64,000 nucleotides of DNA from Tindallia californiensis (GTDB taxonomy: Bacteria > Bacillota > Clostridia > Peptostreptococcales > Tindalliaceae): NCBI RefSeq assembly GCF_900107405.1, contig NZ_FNPV01000005.1, forward strand, positions 186,001 through 250,000, given 5' to 3'. A program made the position numbers and the translations under genes. Every line of letters begins with the position of its first letter. Within the stretch, counting starts at the first letter, position 1. The notes under the pieces are model-generated. The model worked only from the letters and a program-made list of their open reading frames with translations, was not told where the DNA came from and made no database searches. This document shows positions 36,908 through 46,538 of this stretch, piece by piece.

Positions 36908-38329
36908 TTACTTTTCATACATACCTACGACTATATCGCCTTCCTTATAATACAGTGTGCACATTGCTATATCATCATAAACATGCTTTGTAGCATTATA
37001 TATAGCAAACTTAACCCCTGGATGAACTGTTGAAGATACATGAACTTTACCCTTTGTTGCATTCTCCATTTCTTTTGTCATGGCTTTTATATCTTCTTGA
37101 AGATCTATCTGCTGATCCTTTAGAACTTCATAAGTTTTAACAGATCGGACAAGCATTTCTTTTTTATCGGAGGGCAATGATGTGTTTTTACTCATTTTAT
37201 TTAATATGCCTATGGTTTTTTTTAGGTTGTCTAAGTTTTTTAAGGTTTCTTTGAGCTTAGATTGTGACTTATCATATTTTTCTTTTATTTCAGGATCTAT
37301 CCCAACCTCAATTTTAGTCTGTGTACCCATCGAGCTTCCTATTACCTTAGCTTCAATTTCTTCTGTCGCCTTAACAATACCACCAACAATAAGCCCACGC
37401 TTACCTTTAATAACTATTTTTTTCTTGGAAGAAGCTACGCTATGCAAGATACAATCCGCTTCTATGTTACCACCAGCAACAATTTTAGTGTTTTCTATGT
37501 ATTTGGCTATCAAATCTCCTTTAGAGTAAAGCTCTGCCTGGTTATTACCCTGAACACCTCTATTTAGAATGATGTGTCCATTAGATTTTAAAATAGCACC
37601 TTCAACGACGCCATGCACTTCAATATCTCCGTCAGCTTCAATGCTAAAACCTGACTTTACGTTTCCACGTACAATTACTTTCCCTTTAAAACGAATATTA
37701 CCAGTCGTGTTATCGACATTTGCCGGAACATCATAAACAGGACTTACCGTTATCTTGCCGTCACGAAAAAGAGCTTGTCCATCAATTTCAGCCAAAATCT
37801 TCAGTCCATCATCACTCATTACAGTATTTTTACCTGCATGAAAGGATGGTTCTTTTCCAGGTTTCTGATCGATTGTTTCACCTTTTACATTTGTTCCAGG
37901 GGTGCCTTCAGTAGCTGGTATTTTTTCTGCAAGAACTTGTCCTGCCTCAACATTTTGAATTAAGTTAAGATTTTTAAAGTCGACAGAGCCGTCTTCTTGA
38001 ATGGAGATTTTTTTAGATCCTTCTATATTAAATAAAAATTTAACCTTTCCGTCTTTACCATCTTCCGGCAGTTTAGCTTCAGCAATGATCAACGGCTCGT
38101 TTACTATTTGACTTTCAACCCAATCCTTTATTGCTTGATGATAAAGCCCGAAAGTGATTCCTGCCTTTTTAATTTCATTATTAACTTCTTCAAAAGCAAC
38201 TGGCTTACCATCACCTTCCGGAGCCGATAGCACCATTGTCGCTTTTAACTTTTGGGGGTCGATTTCAATTGACACAGCTCCATCTACATTTTCATTTTCA
38301 TCATTATTAGAATTGTTAATATCGATCAT
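36908..38329 (-). CDS. FapA (DUF342) family protein
   Basis: 473 residues with the FapA architecture: an N-terminal region of about 150 residues, then a run of right-handed beta-helix repeats rich in Gly and Val (about 195-335, such as GKVIVRGNVKSGFSIEADGDIEVHGVVEGA), then a coiled coil (about 345-420) and a small C-terminal domain. Members occur in motility operons and affect cell-surface or polar functions, but the biochemical role is unknown. The ATG at 38329 is five bases from GGAGGG. A sigma-D-like sequence lies inside the coding region at 37164-37190. Confidence 0.85.
   Translation of the reverse strand: MIDINNSNNDENENVDGAVSIEIDPQKLKATMVLSAPEGDGKPVAFEEVNNEIKKAGITFGLYHQAIKDWVESQIVNEPLIIAEAKLPEDGKDGKVKFLFNIEGSKKISIQEDGSVDFKNLNLIQNVEAGQVLAEKIPATEGTPGTNVKGETIDQKPGKEPSFHAGKNTVMSDDGLKILAEIDGQALFRDGKITVSPVYDVPANVDNTTGNIRFKGKVIVRGNVKSGFSIEADGDIEVHGVVEGAILKSNGHIILNRGVQGNNQAELYSKGDLIAKYIENTKIVAGGNIEADCILHSVASSKKKIVIKGKRGLIVGGIVKATEEIEAKVIGSSMGTQTKIEVGIDPEIKEKYDKSQSKLKETLKNLDNLKKTIGILNKMSKNTSLPSDKKEMLVRSVKTYEVLKDQQIDLQEDIKAMTKEMENATKGKVHVSSTVHPGVKFAIYNATKHVYDDIAMCTLYYKEGDIVVGMYEK
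37164..37190 (-). promoter_or_regulatory. Possible internal sigma-D promoter
   Basis: On the minus strand TAAA (37187-37190) and TCCGATAA (37164-37171) are separated by 15 bases, one mismatch from the flagellar sigma consensus TAAA-N15-GCCGATAA. It lies inside the FapA-like gene about 260 bases before its end and could boost the two downstream small genes. A chance match is possible. Confidence 0.35.
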
Positions 38330-38361
38330 GCCTTCCCTCCTCAATCTTACCATCTAATGAT

Positions 38362-39090
38362 TTATAAAAGTTGGTATTTAATTCTAGAGATTGCCTTTGA
38401 ATGAAGTTGAGATACTCTTGATTCAGAAACTCCTAATATAGCTCCTATTTCTTTATATGTTAACTCTTCATAATAGTATAAAGTTATTACTTGTTTCTCT
38501 TTGTCGGGTAATTCTTTTATGCCTTTAATCAAAAGCTCTTTTACCTCAGCATTGATTAGCCTTTCTTCTGGTAGTTCACTTTTTAGATCTGCTAAGCTAT
38601 TTTCCTCTGTAGCATCTATTAATTTTTCTTCTAAAGAAACTACATGATAAGCACTGGTTTGTTGCATTACATTTTGAATCTCTCGAACAGTCATACCTGT
38701 TTCTTCTGCAATCATATTATCAGTAATACTTTCAATCTTCGATGAATTTTCTAATTTTGATATTGCATCGTCAATTAGCTTCGCCTTTTGCCGAATTGAT
38801 CGAGGGATCCAGTCCATATTCCTAATCTGATCAATAATAGCGCCCCGAATTCTGATTTGGGCATATGTTTCAAATTTTACATTTTTTTCCGGATCAAATT
38901 TATCGATCGCATCAATCAAACCAAAAATACCAAAACTTACTAAATCATCAAAATCTAAGTGATTGCCATAAGTAGCATACAAACGCCCTGCCACAATTTT
39001 AACTAACTCTATATATTTTTCAATCAACTGGTTCTTCAGATTTACTTCTTTACTATTAAAATATTGTTGCCATAGGATATTTGAATCCAT
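38362..39090 (-). CDS. sigD: RNA polymerase sigma-D (FliA/SigD) factor
   Basis: Directs polymerase to late flagellar, chemotaxis and autolysin genes. The 242 residues have region 2 (GIFGLIDAIDKFDPEKNVKFETYAQIRIRGAIIDQIRNMDW near 54-94), region 3 (SIRQKAKLIDDAIS) and region 4 with the helix-turn-helix LTYKEIGAILGVSESRVSQLHSKAI near 208-232. The IPRSIR motif after region 2 is typical of SigD/WhiG. A GGGG-rich site precedes the ATG. It follows cheD, as in B. subtilis. No flgM is in the window. Confidence 0.95.
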   Translation of the reverse strand: MDSNILWQQYFNSKEVNLKNQLIEKYIELVKIVAGRLYATYGNHLDFDDLVSFGIFGLIDAIDKFDPEKNVKFETYAQIRIRGAIIDQIRNMDWIPRSIRQKAKLIDDAISKLENSSKIESITDNMIAEETGMTVREIQNVMQQTSAYHVVSLEEKLIDATEENSLADLKSELPEERLINAEVKELLIKGIKELPDKEKQVITLYYYEELTYKEIGAILGVSESRVSQLHSKAISRIKYQLL

Positions 39091-39115
39091 AGACGATTCC
39101 CCCTGGCTAGTTATG

Positions 39116-39601
39116 TTATAGCTCAGTCTTACCTTTTCCTATTGCTTTCACAAGAAGTATACCAGTATCAGGATATACTTCAATAGTTCTTCCAAAATTA
39201 CCACCAGTGTCTTCTGCTAATAATGGAATTTTATAGTCACTTAATATCTTTTTAGTGGCTTGTGCATTTCTAGCTCCTATTTTCATCATATCAGATTTAT
39301 TGTCTAGTGCAAACATCTGTGCGCCACCAGCGATTTTAGCTGTAAGCTTTCTATCATTAGCACCCTGTTTTCTAAGTTCTTCTAACAGAACCTCCATGGC
39401 AGTGTCTGCAAATTTTGCTTTATTAGCATTATTTTTAATCTGAGTGCTGTCAGGAAGCATAATATGTGCCAAGCCAGCGATCTGGTTGTTTAGATCGTAA
39501 ATTGCAATTCCAACACATGAACCTAGACCTAGTGTCGTTAAAATATGAGGCGATTTAACAACCTTTAGATCAGCCATGCCTACTTTTATTATGTCCTGCA
39601 T
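39116..39601 (-). CDS. cheD: Chemoreceptor glutamine deamidase CheD
   Basis: Deamidates receptor glutamines and stimulates CheC phosphatase. The 161 residues carry GLGSCVGIAIYD near 27-38 with the catalytic Cys, GLAHIMLPDS near 43-52 with the catalytic His, and AKIAGGAQMF near 87-96. The ATG follows the cheC stop directly (TGAATG), so translation is coupled and the CheC-CheD pair is likely made in step. Confidence 0.94.
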   Translation of the reverse strand: MQDIIKVGMADLKVVKSPHILTTLGLGSCVGIAIYDLNNQIAGLAHIMLPDSTQIKNNANKAKFADTAMEVLLEELRKQGANDRKLTAKIAGGAQMFALDNKSDMMKIGARNAQATKKILSDYKIPLLAEDTGGNFGRTIEVYPDTGILLVKAIGKGKTEL

Positions 39602-40237
39602 TCACCCACTCACTCCTAAGCTCTGTAATAAGACATCAAAAGAATTCTCGTCTGGTATAAGAAAGAAATTTGCTTTCATCTCTTGATGACCATCAAACAG
39701 TGTATTTTCAATCATTAAAACATGATCACTTATTGTTCCAAATTGAATAGCTGGAACGCTTAAAATGGCACCCGCCATGTCGACACATAAAGAAGGTGTT
39801 GTTAACTCTACCCTTAGATTCGTTAACGAAGCAAGGGATGAGACATAGGAGCCTGATAATATATTCCCAATTTCCTGCAATGCAGACTTTTCCATGTCAT
39901 TCAATTGCATTAAATCGTCTTCACAAGAGGTTTCAGATAATCCCCCCATCATAAAATTGGTCAGTTTTCTCGCTGATGGCATATCTAGAAGAACCATAAT
40001 ATTCCCTTCAATTTCGCCTGTCATCCCAAAATAAATTCCAGCTACAATATTTTCTTCTCCACCAAGCACCATAGGTACATCCTGAACTTCTAAAATTTTA
40101 ACGACAGGTACTTGCATGTCAACTTTTTTTTGAATCATTACTGCAAGGGATGTTGCTGCGTTACCTGCACCTATATTACCAATTTCTTTTAGGACATCTA
40201 AGTGCATACTATTTAGATCATTAACTGAAAGATTCAA
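39602..40237 (-). CDS. cheC: CheY-P phosphatase CheC
   Basis: Dephosphorylates CheY-P during adaptation. The 211 residues keep both phosphatase sites of the family pattern D/S-x3-E-x2-N-x22-P: the first in LDVLKEIGN with the matching Pro in MQVP, the second in SALQEIGN with the Pro in ELTTP. The start is TTG at 40237, eight bases from GGGAGG; a TTG 21 bases upstream is poorly placed. It lies between cheW and cheD. Confidence 0.93.
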   Translation of the reverse strand: MNLSVNDLNSMHLDVLKEIGNIGAGNAATSLAVMIQKKVDMQVPVVKILEVQDVPMVLGGEENIVAGIYFGMTGEIEGNIMVLLDMPSARKLTNFMMGGLSETSCEDDLMQLNDMEKSALQEIGNILSGSYVSSLASLTNLRVELTTPSLCVDMAGAILSVPAIQFGTISDHVLMIENTLFDGHQEMKANFFLIPDENSFDVLLQSLGVSG

Positions 40238-40254
40238 TACTATGCCCTCCCTTC

Positions 40255-40719
40255 TCAATTCTCAGCCTTATCTAGTTCAAGAATTGAATGTATATCTAAA
40301 AGAATAATCATGCGGTCGTCAACTTTACCAATTCCTTCAACACTTGTTTCATCAACAATACTCAATACAGTCCCCGTATTCTCGATTTGATTTTTAGGTA
40401 TGTTTAAGACCTCTGAAGAACTATCTGTCAAAATGCCTACCGTCATATCTTCAACTGATAGTATGATAATTCTTGACTCCTCAGTTATAGTGGAAGGAGA
40501 CAAGTTAAACCGTTTTCTTAAATCGATTACTGGTACAATTTCTCCACGCAAATTTATGACACCCAGTACAAAATCATTAGAATTTGGTACTCTGGTAATC
40601 GCAGTAACTTTTTCGATTATTTCCACATAATGAATGGATACCCCATAAGATTCCTGATCCAGTCTAAAAATAACGAATTGGTCAACATCACTTTGTTTTC
40701 CGTTTTCATATTGGCTCAT
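40255..40719 (-). CDS. cheW: Chemotaxis coupling protein CheW
   Basis: Links receptors to CheA. The single CheW SH3-like domain fills the 154 residues: VIFRLDQESYGVSIHYVEIIEKVTAITRVPNSNDFVLGVINLRGEIVPVIDLRKRF near 16-71 is the family core. AGGAGGG lies five bases before the ATG. It is one of two CheW folds here, the other being the C-terminal P5 domain of CheA immediately upstream. Confidence 0.96.
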   Translation of the reverse strand: MSQYENGKQSDVDQFVIFRLDQESYGVSIHYVEIIEKVTAITRVPNSNDFVLGVINLRGEIVPVIDLRKRFNLSPSTITEESRIIILSVEDMTVGILTDSSSEVLNIPKNQIENTGTVLSIVDETSVEGIGKVDDRMIILLDIHSILELDKAEN

Positions 40720-40729
40720 TTTAACCCTC

Positions 40730-42772
40730 CTAGAATAAAGAGTTTGTATCTACAATTAAAGCAACCGTTCCATTACCAAGAATAGTTGCACCAGCAATGC
40801 CTCTTGCAGCACTTAAATATTTTCCGAGCGATTTAATAACAATTTCTTGCTGCCCAATTAGGTTGTCAACAATTAATCCAAATGTTCGATCTCCATGGCT
40901 AACAATTACAATTGTGTACTCATTAGTAGTTTCTTTATTTTCGACCGGTGGAACTTCTAATATTTCAGAAAGCCTTATAATTGGCAGTGTTGATTGTCTA
41001 AATAAAACTACTTCTTTCCCTTGCACATTTCTTATTTGGCCTTCTTCAATTGTAGATATTTCTCTAATATTGTTTAATGGAATAGCGTATTTTTCACTTT
41101 CAACGTCTACTAAAAGTGCTTGTATAATTGCCAACGTTAAAGGTAGTCTGATAGTAAAGCGACTCCCTATGCCTGGTTTTGAATCAATTTCAACTTCACC
41201 ACCAAGGTTCTCGATTTTAGTTTGAACAACGTCTAAACCAACCCCCCTTCCAGAAAGATCAGAAACTTTATCAGCAGTGCTAAATCCAGGATGAAAAAGC
41301 AGCTGTATTAATTCCTTAGATTCCATCAACTGGCTTTGGGATTCTGAGATCAAACCATTAGATATTGCTTTCGACTTAACTTTTTCAATATCTACACCTT
41401 TACCGTCATCCTCAACTTCTATCACTACATTATTGCCATCCGGAAAAGCTGTCAGTTTTAATTTGCCAGTTTTATTCTTGTGGTTTTTAATCCGAGTATC
41501 CGGTTCTTCAATCCCATGATCCATTGCATTTCTAATAAGATGAATTAAAGGGTCTCCTATTTCATCGATAACCGTCCTATCAACTTCAGTATCTTCACCA
41601 GTCATAATCAAATCTATTTCTTTCCCTAGCTCTTTAGATATATCTCGTACCATTCTTGGGAATCTATTGAAAACCCTTTCAATAGGAACCATGCGTACTT
41701 TCATTACTGCATCGTGTAGGCTTGTTGTTATTCGTTCCAATTGTTCTGTTGTATCGCTGATAGATTTTTCCTGAGTCATTTGATGTGCATCATCTAAGCG
41801 AGTTTTTATAATAATAAGTTCGCTCACTAAATTCATTAAATTATCAAGTCGGTCAATATCTACACGAACCGTTTTTCCTGTACGAGCCTTTTTAGGTTGA
41901 TCACTTGCTTCTTTCGCTGTATCACTTGGGGAAACTTTTTCCGCATCCTGTGATGAAGCTGAAGCGTCTGAGGTTTCGTCTTCAATTAAATCCAAGGCAA
42001 GAACCGAGTCAAAGCTTAGTTGTTCGAGTTGCACTGTGTTTAGTTCAGAAATATTATTAAGATTGTTTATGATGAATTCTTCAGGATGTTTTGTGATTGT
42101 AATGAGCTCGAAGCACAAGTCGAATCTTTCATCTTCAATATCTTCAATACTTGGCTCTGAATGAATAATTTCACCATCTTGCTCTAGCGTACTGAAAACG
42201 ATATAAGCCCTTGCTGACTTTAACATGCATTTTTCATCAAGACAAATTTTCAACTTAAATATATTGTAATTATCTTCTTCAGCCTTTTTAATCATATCCT
42301 TAACGTATTCGTCTATCTTTATGCTCGATTGAGAATCATTTTCAACCGTAGATTCGGATTCATTCTTGCTAGCATTCGCTACCTCTGAACTGCCATCAAC
42401 TTTCATTTTGATTTCTTTAATGAGATCACTGGAAATGTTTTCTCCTTCTACTTGATCAACTTCAATATTCGCTACATACTGATCAAGTTGGTCAAGGCAT
42501 TCAAATAACAAGTTTACAACAGATTCATCAATCTTGGTTATATTTTTACGAACTTGATCCATTAAGTTTTCCATTTCATGTGTCAGCTGAAGAACATGAT
42601 TGAAACCCATTGTTCCAGACATACCTTTCAAAGTATGGGCAATTCTAAACAACTCATTTAAATGCTGTGTATCTTCTGGATTTTTTTCCAAAATCAAAAG
42701 AATTTCATTCATTTTTTGAAGATGCTCTTTAGATTCATCAATAAACACATCAAAATATTGGCTAGTTTCCAT
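40730..42772 (-). CDS. cheA: Chemotaxis histidine kinase CheA
   Basis: Autophosphorylates and passes phosphate to CheY and CheB. The 680 residues give P1 with the phosphorylated His46 in FRIAHTLKGMSG, a P2-like region (about 160-250), P3 dimerisation (VDIDRLDNLMNLVSELIIIKTRLD near 303-326), P4 kinase with the N box LIHLIRNAMDHGIEEP near 412 and the G boxes DDGKGVD and GRGVGLDVV near 455-515, and P5 CheW-like near 545-675. GGAGG precedes the ATG. The flanking cheB and cheW leave only one and ten bases. Confidence 0.96.
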   Translation of the reverse strand: METSQYFDVFIDESKEHLQKMNEILLILEKNPEDTQHLNELFRIAHTLKGMSGTMGFNHVLQLTHEMENLMDQVRKNITKIDESVVNLLFECLDQLDQYVANIEVDQVEGENISSDLIKEIKMKVDGSSEVANASKNESESTVENDSQSSIKIDEYVKDMIKKAEEDNYNIFKLKICLDEKCMLKSARAYIVFSTLEQDGEIIHSEPSIEDIEDERFDLCFELITITKHPEEFIINNLNNISELNTVQLEQLSFDSVLALDLIEDETSDASASSQDAEKVSPSDTAKEASDQPKKARTGKTVRVDIDRLDNLMNLVSELIIIKTRLDDAHQMTQEKSISDTTEQLERITTSLHDAVMKVRMVPIERVFNRFPRMVRDISKELGKEIDLIMTGEDTEVDRTVIDEIGDPLIHLIRNAMDHGIEEPDTRIKNHKNKTGKLKLTAFPDGNNVVIEVEDDGKGVDIEKVKSKAISNGLISESQSQLMESKELIQLLFHPGFSTADKVSDLSGRGVGLDVVQTKIENLGGEVEIDSKPGIGSRFTIRLPLTLAIIQALLVDVESEKYAIPLNNIREISTIEEGQIRNVQGKEVVLFRQSTLPIIRLSEILEVPPVENKETTNEYTIVIVSHGDRTFGLIVDNLIGQQEIVIKSLGKYLSAARGIAGATILGNGTVALIVDTNSLF

Positions 42773-42773
42773 T

Positions 42774-43844
42774 TCATCGACCTCCTATTCTGTTTACAAT
42801 CACTTCAGCGATTTTTTCAAGCGTAACAACTTCATCAATAATCCCTTTCATAATAGCACTTTTAGGCATCCCAAATACAACACAGCTTTTTTCATCTTGA
42901 GCAATGGCCAACGTTTTTAGTCTCTTCTTCAAGTCTTTCAATCCTTCAGTTCCATCAGATCCCATACCTGTCATTATAACACAAATCGCTTCTTGATAAT
43001 TACAATTTAACAATGAACGTAGCATAGGATCAGCTGAAGGTCTATGACCATTAACCGCCGTATTTTGATGTAGTTTGATCAAATGACTTTTATTCACAAC
43101 CTCAACTTCCATATGGTAATCACCGGGTGCAATATATACATTGCCTGGTGTTACAACGTCCCCATTTTCTGCTTCTTTGACACTTACAGCAGAAGTAGTG
43201 TTTAGCCTTTCTGCTAAAGATTTCGTAAATCCAGGTGGCATATGTTGTACGATCAAAATTGGATAAGGAAATGTTGCTGGTATCTGAGGGATCACATATT
43301 GTAGAGCTTTTGGTCCCCCAGTAGAAATTGCAATAGCAACTATGTTGTTTTGCTTCTTCGTTAATGTTTCAGCATATTTTCCAACCGTGGCCCTTAAGGG
43401 CTTATTATTAATTTCTAAAGATGGTTTCACATTTGCCTTAGATGCAATCTTTAACTTACTATGCAAATTCTTTTGAAAAGATTCATTATTCAAGATTGTA
43501 GATGTTGATGGCTTTTGAATGAAGTCGACAGCTCCATACTCTAATGCTTTTAATGTTTCATACGCACCTTCTTTCGTTAGGCTGCTAACCATGACTACAG
43601 GTATTTTTTCCTGTTGACAAATAATTTTTAATGCTTCAATACCATTCATAATCGGCATCTCTACATCCATTGTTATCACATCAGGTCGTAGCTGCTCAGC
43701 TTTTTCTATTGCTTCTTTTCCATTTCTTGCACGGCCAATAACTTCAAAAATTGGATTAGCGCTGATCATATCCGAGAAAAGTTTTCTCATAAAAGAGGAA
43801 TCGTCTACTATCAGAACCTTGATTGATTTGCTTGAATTTTCCAA
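42774..43844 (-). CDS. cheB: Chemoreceptor methylesterase/deamidase CheB
   Basis: Response-regulator methylesterase that removes receptor methyl groups. The 356 residues have a receiver domain (DD14-15, phospho-acceptor D60 in ITMDVEMP, K111) and a C-terminal catalytic domain with S174 in ISTGGP, H201 in VQHMPPGF and D297 in GMGSDGTEGL. The start is TTG at 43844, one base after the pilZ stop, with AAGGGA about ten bases upstream. No cheR is in the window. Confidence 0.95.
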   Translation of the reverse strand: MENSSKSIKVLIVDDSSFMRKLFSDMISANPIFEVIGRARNGKEAIEKAEQLRPDVITMDVEMPIMNGIEALKIICQQEKIPVVMVSSLTKEGAYETLKALEYGAVDFIQKPSTSTILNNESFQKNLHSKLKIASKANVKPSLEINNKPLRATVGKYAETLTKKQNNIVAIAISTGGPKALQYVIPQIPATFPYPILIVQHMPPGFTKSLAERLNTTSAVSVKEAENGDVVTPGNVYIAPGDYHMEVEVVNKSHLIKLHQNTAVNGHRPSADPMLRSLLNCNYQEAICVIMTGMGSDGTEGLKDLKKRLKTLAIAQDEKSCVVFGMPKSAIMKGIIDEVVTLEKIAEVIVNRIGGR

Positions 43845-43845
43845 T

Positions 43846-44487
43846 TTAAACCAGTCCCTTTTTTCTTAATTCACCCTGCTTTTGAAAAATAAATGCTATA
43901 ATAGAGTTTCTTGTCTGCTCCCCAATGTCATTAAACTTAATACCCAATTCAAACTGATTATTCTCAGTTCTTTTATAAGAACGAATTACAATAGATGCAA
44001 CAGAAACCGTTTCTTCTTCCAGAAAAAGAGTAGACTCTACTTTTTCCCCGACAAAAAATGATTTATCCGCAAGTACCTTCATTCCTCCTCCGCTTATATC
44101 AAGAGTTAATCCTTTAGAAAAAGTATCTTTTTCTAAACTTTTTATCGTCGATTTTATCATATATCTAAGTCTAAAATATTCTCTTCTTTGTTTTTTTCGC
44201 GGCTCCGCAAGTTGATATATTTCAAAAACATCTAATTGGTCCACTTTTTTCCTTGCAACACATTCAGCAAGGAAAGAAAATACTCCTTTTTCATTGTAGA
44301 AAATGATATTTATCTTTTGTTTATTTCTCAAGGGATATTCTAACCCCTTCGTCATCGGAACAGCAATAAATATCGTATTATTTCCAAATTCAACCACTTG
44401 AGAATATAATACTTTAGACTCATGCGGATTTCTTTTGTTCTCAATTTCAATATCAATTTTATCACCAATTGTAAGTAGTTGACTCAT
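43846..44487 (-). CDS. PilZ-domain c-di-GMP receptor (YcgR-like)
   Basis: A 213-residue protein with an N-terminal YcgR-like domain (about 1-95) and a C-terminal PilZ domain. The c-di-GMP-binding elements are intact: the arginine-rich RKKQRREYFRLR near 97-108 and DISGGGMKV near 131-139. Such proteins slow flagella when c-di-GMP is high by acting on MotA or the switch. The ATG at 44487 is nine bases from AGGAG and overlaps nothing essential. It sits between flhG and cheB, a common clostridial position. Confidence 0.92.
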   Translation of the reverse strand: MSQLLTIGDKIDIEIENKRNPHESKVLYSQVVEFGNNTIFIAVPMTKGLEYPLRNKQKINIIFYNEKGVFSFLAECVARKKVDQLDVFEIYQLAEPRKKQRREYFRLRYMIKSTIKSLEKDTFSKGLTLDISGGGMKVLADKSFFVGEKVESTLFLEEETVSVASIVIRSYKRTENNQFELGIKFNDIGEQTRNSIIAFIFQKQGELRKKGLV

Positions 44488-44492
44488 AAAGG

Positions 44493-45389
44493 TCATCTCC
44501 TATTAAAGATACTTAAAAACCGTTCTAAGAAACTATTTTCTTCTTTTTGAATTTGATCCTCGCTATTCTGTATAGCTAATTTTCTAGCAATAAGCTCAAC
44601 ACCCTGAGAGGCAACAGCTTTTGGATACAATATCAGAAACGGTTTTTGTTCTTGTACTGATTTTTTAACTTTTTGATCATCAATAATAACACCAAGAAGT
44701 GTAATTTGAAAATTCAAAAACTTAATACTGGCATTTAGAAGTTTGTTGAAATTCTGTGAGGCTTCGTCGTAATTTTCAGCACGATTAACAACAACAGATA
44801 CTTTTTTAGAGATGCTATCTTTTGAAATTGCTTTTATCATAGCATATGCATCTGTCAACGATGTTGGTTCAGGAGTAGTTACTAAAATGGTTTCATCGCT
44901 TGCGCTTATAAATGTAAGGATATTTTTGGTTAAGCCTGCACCAGTGTCAATAATAATAATATCAAATAGATTATTCAATTCCTTAAAACGAACAATAATA
45001 CGATTCAAATTTTCTTCTGATAACTCTAATACATTTAGAAGTCCCGATCCACCTGATATGATCTTTAATCCTTCCGGCCCCTCACCCAATATATCTTTCA
45101 CGGCTAAGTCAGCATCAAGTAAATTCATAAAAGTATACTTAGTTACACTACCCAGCACCACATCCACATTCGCTAACCCTAAATCAGCATCTATAATAAG
45201 AGTTCTCATCCCTCTACGACTCATGGCTATTCCAAGGTTTATGGAAAAGTTAGTTTTTCCTACTCCACCTTTTCCACTGGTAACACAAATATATCTTGGT
45301 CTATTATTGGTGCTATTACTAGTATTTTCATTATCAGATTGTATCTTTCGTTCTACTAATGCCCTCAGTTTACCTGCTTGATCTGTCAT
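44493..45389 (-). CDS. flhG: MinD-like ATPase FlhG (YlxH)
   Basis: Controls flagellar number and placement with FlhF. The 298 residues are a deviant Walker A ParA/MinD ATPase: SGKGGVGKTNFSINLG near 38-53, IDADLGLANVDVVLG near 68-82 and IIIDTGAGL near 149-157. The C-terminus ends in a short amphipathic-looking segment (EENSFLERFLSIFNRR) that could contact the membrane. The start overlaps the flhF stop as ATGA, showing coupled translation. Confidence 0.94.
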   Translation of the reverse strand: MTDQAGKLRALVERKIQSDNENTSNSTNNRPRYICVTSGKGGVGKTNFSINLGIAMSRRGMRTLIIDADLGLANVDVVLGSVTKYTFMNLLDADLAVKDILGEGPEGLKIISGGSGLLNVLELSEENLNRIIVRFKELNNLFDIIIIDTGAGLTKNILTFISASDETILVTTPEPTSLTDAYAMIKAISKDSISKKVSVVVNRAENYDEASQNFNKLLNASIKFLNFQITLLGVIIDDQKVKKSVQEQKPFLILYPKAVASQGVELIARKLAIQNSEDQIQKEENSFLERFLSIFNRR

Positions 45390-46537
45390 GACAATGTCTC
45401 CTTGATAAGCAAAGTTATAACTTTATCTATTGTAACAACTTCAATATCATCAGGAACACTCTGTCCTGTAGTGAAGAAAGATATTGGCTTTCGTGTCATA
45501 GCTGGTATATTCACTACTGGACCATAGGCGGATGCTTCATCTACTTTGGTGATAATTATTTTAAAGTCATTAAGAAAATCATAACGCTTTATTATTGATT
45601 GTATGTCATGATTTCTAGTTGTGCAACTTAGTAATAAGTAAATTTCTTTCTGTGGTAATGCATCTAATAGTTCTTTCAGTTCATTAAGCTGCGAAGAATC
45701 TTGATGATTTCTTCCAGCTGTATCAATCATAATCATATCTTTATTTTGAAGTCTGATCAATGCTTCTTTTATTTCAGCAGCATTGTAAACTACTTCTAAA
45801 GGTATATTTAGAATGTCACTATAGGTTTTCAGTTGTTCTACAGCCGCTATTCTATAAGTATCTGCACTAATCATACCAACTTCTTTACCTTCGTTTAGCG
45901 TCGCTCTTGCAGCTAATTTAGCAATAGTTGTCGTTTTCCCGACACCCGTAGGACCTACAAAAACGATTACTTTCTTTTGTGGGTCGTAGGGTTTAATCGA
46001 AATATTTTCCTGAACAAATCGTCTTATTCCATGAATAAACCGTTGATCAAAATCTTTTTCGAAACCTGATAAAGAATCGGAACCAACCTCTTTTTTTATT
46101 AAGTTGATAACTTCAGGATCTATTTCATGATTTTTCATCAACATGTCAAAAATATTTTCTTCTATCTCAGTTTTTTTATGATTTTCATCTTTATTGCAAT
46201 TGTAATGATCGCCCTCATTAGAAATTAATTGGGAAAGCATTTGTTTAATATTCCCTAACTCACTCTCTATCGTCAATGATTCGTTTGTTGACTTATCCAT
46301 GCTCTCTATCATCGTTGAAAATTGATTCTTTACATTTAAGTTGTTATCCCTTTTAACTTTCGCAGCATTTTCTTCACGAGCAGCTACAATTTCAATTACT
46401 GGCTTTTTAAAGAAACCCAGAATTCCCTTTTGCTTAACCTTGCGCTGGTGAATAATAACTGCTTCTGAACCTAACTCTAACTTAACCTTCATTAGCGCTT
46501 CTTGATTATCTTTAGCTATAAACTTTTTTATTTTCAC
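45386..46537 (-). CDS. flhF: SRP-family GTPase FlhF
   Basis: Places the flagellar basal body. The 383 residues have an N-terminal B domain (MKIKKFIAKDNQEALMKVKLELGSEAVIIHQRKVK), a linker, and the NG GTPase domain with G1 GPTGVGKTTTIAKLAA near 191-206, SADTYRIAAVEQL near 223-235 and DTAGRNHQD near 274-282. I place the start at GTG 46537, which gives the canonical MKIKK; a GTG nine bases upstream overlapping the flhA stop is also possible. It runs into flhG by overlap. Confidence 0.92.
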   Translation of the reverse strand: MKIKKFIAKDNQEALMKVKLELGSEAVIIHQRKVKQKGILGFFKKPVIEIVAAREENAAKVKRDNNLNVKNQFSTMIESMDKSTNESLTIESELGNIKQMLSQLISNEGDHYNCNKDENHKKTEIEENIFDMLMKNHEIDPEVINLIKKEVGSDSLSGFEKDFDQRFIHGIRRFVQENISIKPYDPQKKVIVFVGPTGVGKTTTIAKLAARATLNEGKEVGMISADTYRIAAVEQLKTYSDILNIPLEVVYNAAEIKEALIRLQNKDMIMIDTAGRNHQDSSQLNELKELLDALPQKEIYLLLSCTTRNHDIQSIIKRYDFLNDFKIIITKVDEASAYGPVVNIPAMTRKPISFFTTGQSVPDDIEVVTIDKVITLLIKETLS

Positions 46538-46538
46538 T

